Assembly (NCBI GenBank): GCA_024692905.1 | Contig: JAILLY010000102.1 | Location: 62,001-126,000 of the forward strand | Direction of reading: 5' to 3' | DNA: 64,000 nucleotides | DNA from: Lachnospiraceae bacterium | GTDB taxonomy: Bacteria; Bacillota; Clostridia; Lachnospirales; Lachnospiraceae | Shown here: piece after piece, positions 59,130 to 64,000 of the stretch | Layout of the letters: every line of letters begins with the position of its first letter | Numbering within the stretch: the first letter of the stretch is position 1 | Program-made: the position numbers and the translations under genes | The notes under the pieces: model-generated | Seen by the model: the letters and a program-made list of their open reading frames with translations, nothing else | Databases searched by the model: none | What the model was told of the DNA's origin: nothing

Positions 59130-61673
59130 ATGATGGATAAAAAGTTGGTCCTTATAGACGGCAACAGTATAATCAACAGAGCATTTTACGGTGTCCCTAT
59201 GCTCACGGGCAAGGACGGTACCCCCACAAATGCCGTTTACGGTTTTTTGAATATCATGTTCAGGATACTTGAGGAAGAATCACCCGGTTATCTTGCGATC
59301 GCCTTTGACCTTAAGGCGCCGACATTCAGGCATAAGATGTATGATAAGTATAAGGGCACGCGAAAGCCCATGCCGGATGAATTAAGGGTTCAGGTTCCCA
59401 TACTCAAGGATCTCCTTGTCAGGATGAACATCTGCATTGTTGAAAAGGAAGGGTTCGAGGCGGACGATATACTCGGTACTCTTGCAAAAACCGCGGAAGC
59501 GCAAGGTTTCGAAGTTGCGCTTGTCTCAGGAGACCGTGATCTGCTCCAGACAGCCACGGACCATATCAGGGTAAGGATACCAAAGACAAAGGCAGGCAAG
59601 ACCGAGATAGAAGACTATTACGCAGCGGATGTTATCGAAAAATACGGTCTTGAGCCACTTCAGATCATCGAGCTTAAAGCACTGATGGGCGATGCTTCGG
59701 ATAATATTCCGGGAGTCCCTAAGATAGGGGAGAAGACAGCAACCGAACTTCTGATACAATATCATGATATAGATAACTTAAAGGAGCATATCGGGGAGAT
59801 CACGAAAAAGAGTATCCGTGAAACACTTGAAAATAATTTTGATATGGCTGTGCTCTCAAGGAAACTCGCGACGATATGTCTGACCGCCGATATCGGCATC
59901 ACCATTGAGGATGCCGTACTAAAGGACATGTATACTCCGGCGGCTCTTGAGTTATTAAGGGATCTGTCACTTAAACAGATTGTCAGGCGCTTTGAAGAGG
60001 CGGGAGCTGTTAAAATAACACCGATGTATGAAGTTAAGAATATGCCGGCAGGTGAGCTTGAGCATGTGCTTGAAGGCTCCGGGAAAGGCGGCAGGCTCGG
60101 CTTTTGGTTAAGTTGCGGAGACGGGCGCGGAATCCTTTCGGTGGGCAACGGAGATGGCTGTGCTTATTGTTTCGGAACAGGGGATGATCCAAGTTGCATA
60201 ACAAGTGTTCTTGAAAAATTTATATTAAATAACACTGATGTAATATTTATCACCCACGGGCTTAAGGAACAGATACATCTTATGCCCGGCCTTGGTGATA
60301 TTGGATTATCGGACCGGTTTTGCGATATCGGGATCGCGGATTATCTGATCAATCCCCTGTTAAAGGATTATTCGCCCGAGTGGGAAGCGGACATCATGGG
60401 TGCTGCACTCCTTGATGCATATGACGACAGGATGGCTGTCCTTGAAGATATGGGGATGAGAGAGCTGTTTGATACGATAGAGATGCCTCTGGTTTTCTGT
60501 CTGTATGAGATGGAGAAGCGGGGGATGCTCGTCAGGCCCGAAGCCCTTAAGGAATACGGCAATGAACTGACTGTTAAGATGAATGAACTTGAAGGCAGGA
60601 TACGTGAGGCGGCTGGAGAGGATTTCAACATCAATTCCCCCAAGCAGCTGGGTGATATCCTTTTTGAAAGGATGAAGATCCCCGGGGGCAAAAAGAATAA
60701 GAACGGGTATTCAACTTCGGCGGAAGTGCTTGAGAAACTGGCACCGGATCATCCTTTCGTTGCCGATATACTGGCATACAGAGGACTGGCCAAGCTTAAA
60801 TCCACATATGCCGACGGACTCTACCCGTTCATAGGCAGCGATAACAGGATACATTCCACGTTCCATCAGACCATAACGGCGACCGGACGCTTAAGTTCAT
60901 CCGATCCAAACCTTCAGAATATACCTGTCAGGATGGAGCAGGGAAGGCTTATACGTAAGATATTTATCCCGGCTGAGGGCTATACTTTTGTCGATGCGGA
61001 TTATTCGCAGATAGAACTTCGTATAATGGCGCATATGTCGGGCGATAAGAAGCTGATCGAAGCATATAACAGCGAAGCGGATATACACAGGATAACGGCC
61101 TCGGAGGTATTTCATGTTCCGTTTGATGAGGTGACTCCCCAGCAAAGACGGAATGCCAAGGCGGTAAATTTCGGGATCATATACGGAATAAGTTCGTTCG
61201 GCTTAAGTCAGGATCTGAGTATTTCCGTCAAGGAAGCCAAGTCGTACATAGCCAAATATTTTGATACTTATCCCGGGGTAAAGAGATTCGTGGATTCTCT
61301 GGTGGAAGGTGCGAAGAAGGACGGCTATGTGACGACTCTTTTCGGAAGGAGAAGGCCGGTACCGGAACTGTCAAGCGGCAACTTCATGCAGCGTTCGTTC
61401 GGCGAACGTGTTGCGATGAATGCGCCCATCCAGGGGACTGCCGCAGACATAATGAAGATCGCTATGATCAGGGTCCAGCGAAGGCTTAAGGCGGAGGGTC
61501 TTAAGTCCAGGATGATCCTTCAGGTACATGACGAGCTGCTCATCGAAACGGCCGTTGATGAGAAGGAGAAGGTAAGCAGTCTTCTGGTGGAGGAGATGGA
61601 AGCAGCAGCGCAGCTCTCGGTGCGCCTTAAGGCCGAAATGAGCAGCGGTGACAACTGGTATGATGCAAAGTGA
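59130..61673 (+). CDS. polA: DNA polymerase I
   Basis: An 847-residue polymerase. The N-terminal 5' nuclease domain (1-290) has LIDGNSIINRAFYG, FDLKAPTFRHKMYD, YKGTRKPMPDELR and VSGDRDLLQTATDH. The 3'-5' exonuclease-like region (about 300-470) lacks the DTET-type acidic motif and is probably inactive. The polymerase domain has VDADYSQIELRIMAHMSGD (motif A), RRNAKAVNFGIIYGISSFGLS (motif B) and LQVHDELLIE (motif C). Start ATG 59130 after CCGGAG; ATG 59133 is also possible. It fills gaps in repair and replication. Confidence 0.95.
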   Translation: MMDKKLVLIDGNSIINRAFYGVPMLTGKDGTPTNAVYGFLNIMFRILEEESPGYLAIAFDLKAPTFRHKMYDKYKGTRKPMPDELRVQVPILKDLLVRMNICIVEKEGFEADDILGTLAKTAEAQGFEVALVSGDRDLLQTATDHIRVRIPKTKAGKTEIEDYYAADVIEKYGLEPLQIIELKALMGDASDNIPGVPKIGEKTATELLIQYHDIDNLKEHIGEITKKSIRETLENNFDMAVLSRKLATICLTADIGITIEDAVLKDMYTPAALELLRDLSLKQIVRRFEEAGAVKITPMYEVKNMPAGELEHVLEGSGKGGRLGFWLSCGDGRGILSVGNGDGCAYCFGTGDDPSCITSVLEKFILNNTDVIFITHGLKEQIHLMPGLGDIGLSDRFCDIGIADYLINPLLKDYSPEWEADIMGAALLDAYDDRMAVLEDMGMRELFDTIEMPLVFCLYEMEKRGMLVRPEALKEYGNELTVKMNELEGRIREAAGEDFNINSPKQLGDILFERMKIPGGKKNKNGYSTSAEVLEKLAPDHPFVADILAYRGLAKLKSTYADGLYPFIGSDNRIHSTFHQTITATGRLSSSDPNLQNIPVRMEQGRLIRKIFIPAEGYTFVDADYSQIELRIMAHMSGDKKLIEAYNSEADIHRITASEVFHVPFDEVTPQQRRNAKAVNFGIIYGISSFGLSQDLSISVKEAKSYIAKYFDTYPGVKRFVDSLVEGAKKDGYVTTLFGRRRPVPELSSGNFMQRSFGERVAMNAPIQGTAADIMKIAMIRVQRRLKAEGLKSRMILQVHDELLIETAVDEKEKVSSLLVEEMEAAAQLSVRLKAEMSSGDNWYDAK

Positions 61674-61682
61674 GGCAGTATC

Positions 61683-62291
61683 GTGAAGGTTATCGGTATA
61701 ACAGGCGGGGTAGGAGCCGGAAAGTCAACCGTACTCGGACTTATTAAAAACGAAATAAACTGTTATATACTTATCGCCGATGAAGCCGCGCATGAGGTTG
61801 AAAAAAAGGGAGAGAAATGCTACTTCGAGCTTATCGATCTGCTCGGTGAAGATATACTTGCTCCGGACGGAGCCATAGATAAAAAGCGGATGGCCGACAG
61901 GATCTTTTCGCAGGATGGAGGAGAACTATTAAGCCGTGTCAACAGGATCGTGCATCCGCGCGTAAAAGAATATATCCTTAAGCTCATAGATGAAAAACGA
62001 AGGTCCGGATCCGTTGATTTTTTCTTCATAGAAGCGGCGCTCCTTATTGAAGACGGATATAAGGAGATATGCGACGAGTTATGGTATATATATGCCGAAG
62101 AGGAGATAAGGGCTGCGCGTCTTAAGGCGTCACGTGCTTATTCCGATGAAAAGATCCGGTCTATAATGAAAAAACAGAATGATGATGAGACGTTCAGAAA
62201 ATATTGCGATCATATCATCGAAAATAACGGAGATACCGCAAAGACCCGTGAGCAGATAATGAGGCTGCTTGGGGACCGCAAAGGAGAGTAG
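61683..62291 (+). CDS. coaE: Dephospho-CoA kinase
   Basis: A 202-residue P-loop kinase: GITGGVGAGKSTVLGLI, ADEAAHEVEKKGEKCY, NRIVHPRVKEYI and a C-terminal DHIIENNGD. It makes CoA from dephospho-CoA, the last step of CoA synthesis. It starts with GTG 61683, 9 bases after polA. polA-coaE is a common Firmicutes pair. The next gene starts 3 bases later. Confidence 0.95.
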   Translation: MKVIGITGGVGAGKSTVLGLIKNEINCYILIADEAAHEVEKKGEKCYFELIDLLGEDILAPDGAIDKKRMADRIFSQDGGELLSRVNRIVHPRVKEYILKLIDEKRRSGSVDFFFIEAALLIEDGYKEICDELWYIYAEEEIRAARLKASRAYSDEKIRSIMKKQNDDETFRKYCDHIIENNGDTAKTREQIMRLLGDRKGE

Positions 62292-62294
62292 GGA

Positions 62295-64000
62295 ATGGAA
62301 GAGGATAAGAAGAATCCGGGACAGCTCGTCTTCGGACTTGATATAGGTACGAGGAGTCTCGTGGGGACAGTCGGATATATGTCCGGGGATAAGTTCCATG
62401 TTGTCGCGCAGTATGTAAAGGAACATGAATCCAGATCCATGCTTGACGGCCAGATCCATGATATAAACACCGTCGGACGTTCGATAGCCGAAGTCAAACA
62501 GAAACTTGAGAATCAGATAGGCAGGCAGCTCAATGAAGTCTGTATAGCCGCTGCCGGACGTGTGCTAAAGACAGTCACGACTTCCGCCGAGCTGTATTTT
62601 CCCGAGGAGAAAGCTGTCGAAGCCGAAGACATACACAGTGTCGAGATGCTGGGAGTCGAGAAGGCTTTTGAGGAACTTGCTTCCTTCAATACTTCCGATA
62701 CACGTTTTTACTGTGTGGGATATACCGTTGTAAGATATTTCATGAACGATATCCAGATGAATGTTCTCTTAAAGCATAAGGCAAGAAAGATATCCGCCGA
62801 GATAATCGCCACCTTTTTGCCCGATGATGTTGTTGACGGGCTGTACAGGGCAGTTGAAGTTGCCGATCTCCAGGTGGCAAACCTTACGCTTGAGCCTATC
62901 GCTGCCATACAGGTCGCGATACCCGAAAGTTACAGGATGCTCAACATCGCACTCGTGGATGTCGGGGCGGGAACCTCGGATATTTCGATCACAAGAGACG
63001 GGAGTATCGTTGCATACGGTATGATACCCATGGCCGGTGATGAGATCACCGAAGCCATAGTTAAACATTGCCTGGTTGACTTTGCCACCGGTGAGACGAT
63101 AAAGACCTCTTACGGCAAAAAGATCATCAAGTATAACGATATAATGGGCATACAGCAGAAGATCACCGCAGAGGAAATAGACAGTGTTGTCGAACCGGTA
63201 GTCAAGGTGATGACCAAGGAGATAAGCGATAAGATCAAGGAACTTAACGGAGATGAACCGGTCAGTGCGGTATTCGTAGTCGGCGGAGGCGGCAAGCTCC
63301 CGATATTTGTAAGGTGCCTTGCGGATGAACTCGGTATCAGCCGGCAGAGATGCGCTCTGCGCGGTGAAGAGGTGCTTAAGGATATCGATTATCAGATACC
63401 ATCGCCGAATTACGATTCGATGTTTGTAACGCCCATCGGCATATGTCTTAATTTCTATGATTCCAAAAACAACTTCATATATGTTAATTTCAACGGTGAG
63501 CGTGTCAAACTGTACGATAACGGACACCTTATGGTGGTCGATGCCGCCATACAGGCCGGATTCCCCAATGAGGGACTTTTCCCGAAGAGGGGTAAGGCAC
63601 TGGAATTCACGCTTAACGGGACGCCGCATATGGTAAGAGGTGAACTCGGAGAGACGGCTGTTGTTACGGTGAATGATGAAGAAGTCAGCATCAATTCATC
63701 GATCAGGGCGGGCGACAAGATAGTCGTTACGGAATCAACCGCCGGCGCACCCGCATCGGCACGTATCGACAAGCTTAAGGAATATGATTCGACGATCACG
63801 GTAATAGTGAACGATACACCCGTCTTTCTGCCCAAGTATGCAGATGTTAACGGTACCCTTCAATCCGGGTATTATGAGATAGAAGAGAATGACAATATCA
63901 AGCTCCTTGATTATTATACCGTGGAGCAGATAGCGGATTTCATGGATGTTAAGCTTAAAGAAGGCATGAATATCTATGTAAACAACAAGCTGGCCGGTAA
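62295..64000 (+). CDS. FtsA/PilM-like actin-fold protein (3' end beyond window)
   Basis: Open from ATG 62295 to the window edge, at least 568 residues. The actin-type ATPase has phosphate loop 1 FGLDIGTRSLVG, phosphate loop 2 IALVDVGAGTSDISITRDG and an adenosine segment FVVGGGGKLP. FtsA-like domain swaps are visible around residues 80-180. Residues about 445-500 (LGETAVVTVNDEEVSINSSIRAGDKIVVTESTAG) resemble a beta-grasp or ThiS-like module. It continues, with repeats of that kind, toward the edge. It is not cell-division ftsA: it stands after coaE and lacks the membrane helix in the visible part. Function is unknown. GGAGAG precedes the start. Confidence 0.8.
   Translation, partial: MEEDKKNPGQLVFGLDIGTRSLVGTVGYMSGDKFHVVAQYVKEHESRSMLDGQIHDINTVGRSIAEVKQKLENQIGRQLNEVCIAAAGRVLKTVTTSAELYFPEEKAVEAEDIHSVEMLGVEKAFEELASFNTSDTRFYCVGYTVVRYFMNDIQMNVLLKHKARKISAEIIATFLPDDVVDGLYRAVEVADLQVANLTLEPIAAIQVAIPESYRMLNIALVDVGAGTSDISITRDGSIVAYGMIPMAGDEITEAIVKHCLVDFATGETIKTSYGKKIIKYNDIMGIQQKITAEEIDSVVEPVVKVMTKEISDKIKELNGDEPVSAVFVVGGGGKLPIFVRCLADELGISRQRCALRGEEVLKDIDYQIPSPNYDSMFVTPIGICLNFYDSKNNFIYVNFNGERVKLYDNGHLMVVDAAIQAGFPNEGLFPKRGKALEFTLNGTPHMVRGELGETAVVTVNDEEVSINSSIRAGDKIVVTESTAGAPASARIDKLKEYDSTITVIVNDTPVFLPKYADVNGTLQSGYYEIEENDNIKLLDYYTVEQIADFMDVKLKEGMNIYVNNKLAG

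Noticed and set aside
62769..63629. A 286-codon open frame on the - strand
   Set aside because: It is antisense to the actin-fold gene and shows no domain; the + strand frame has clear ATPase motifs.
1..64000. tRNA, rRNA, insertion sequence, prophage and CRISPR searches by eye
   Set aside because: No cloverleaf, terminal inverted repeat with transposase, integrase or repeat-spacer array was found.

Overview
The window is a contiguous chromosomal segment of a motile, Gram-positive, anaerobic-type Clostridia, most likely a member of the Lachnospiraceae. This is inferred from CodY, from a Firmicutes-type flagellar and chemotaxis operon (FliY, CheC, CheD, FlhF/FlhG, MotE-like, TIGR02530-type protein), and from two small flagellar-locus proteins and a DUF6115-like protein of a kind I associate with Lachnospiraceae. 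Strong AGGAGG-type ribosome sites and TTGACA/TATAAT promoters fit this. Nearly every gene is on the + strand; the only supported - strand gene is a CAP-domain protein at 47444-48016. No tRNA, rRNA, CRISPR array, insertion sequence or prophage was seen.

Layout. 1-5027: the 3' end of hemW, then two signalling genes, a multi-PAS protein with two degenerate GGDEF domains and an intact-looking EAL domain, and an HD-GYP-like protein that has lost its GYP part. 5148-10948: DNA uptake and topology genes comM, dprA and topA, then the nutritional regulator codY. 11118-22712: first flagellar block, flgBC-fliEFGHIJ-motE-like-fliK-flgD-TIGR02530-flgE, with its own sigma-A promoter and an internal sigma-28 promoter before fliK. 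22868-45603: second block after a terminator and a new promoter, motAB-fliL-fliM-fliY-cheY-fliOPQR-flhBA-flhF-flhG-pilZ-cheBAWCD-small membrane protein-fliA-fapA-like and three poorly known genes. 45619-47394: two degV genes, closed by a strong bidirectional terminator. 47444-51342: CAP protein (-), CPBP membrane protease, NodB deacetylase and a bactofilin. 51361-58711: pyrH-frr-uppS-cdsA-dxr-rseP followed by a DUF2298 membrane protein. 58788-64000: a small zinc-finger membrane protein, polA, coaE and the first 568 codons of an FtsA/PilM-like actin-fold protein that runs off the window.

How the genes work together. The flagellar blocks hold the basal body, hook, export gate, stators, switch, placement GTPase and ATPase, and CheY/B/A/W/C/D. 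FliY and CheC both keep two phosphatase site pairs. FliA (sigma-28) is encoded in the second block and can feed back on the internal sigma-28 promoter before fliK. c-di-GMP is represented by the EAL protein and the PilZ protein beside flhG. Several small hairpins, promoters and palindromes are annotated in the intergenic regions.

The window looks like a well-ordered core-genome region, and I do not see a clearly new multi-gene system. The best leads are a phased cluster of CodY half-sites upstream of codY, a methionine-rich linker in FliY, a promoter-overlapping 10-bp inverted repeat before the zinc-finger membrane protein, three poorly known genes at the end of the flagellar locus, and a DUF2298 protein translationally coupled to the undecaprenyl and phospholipid genes.
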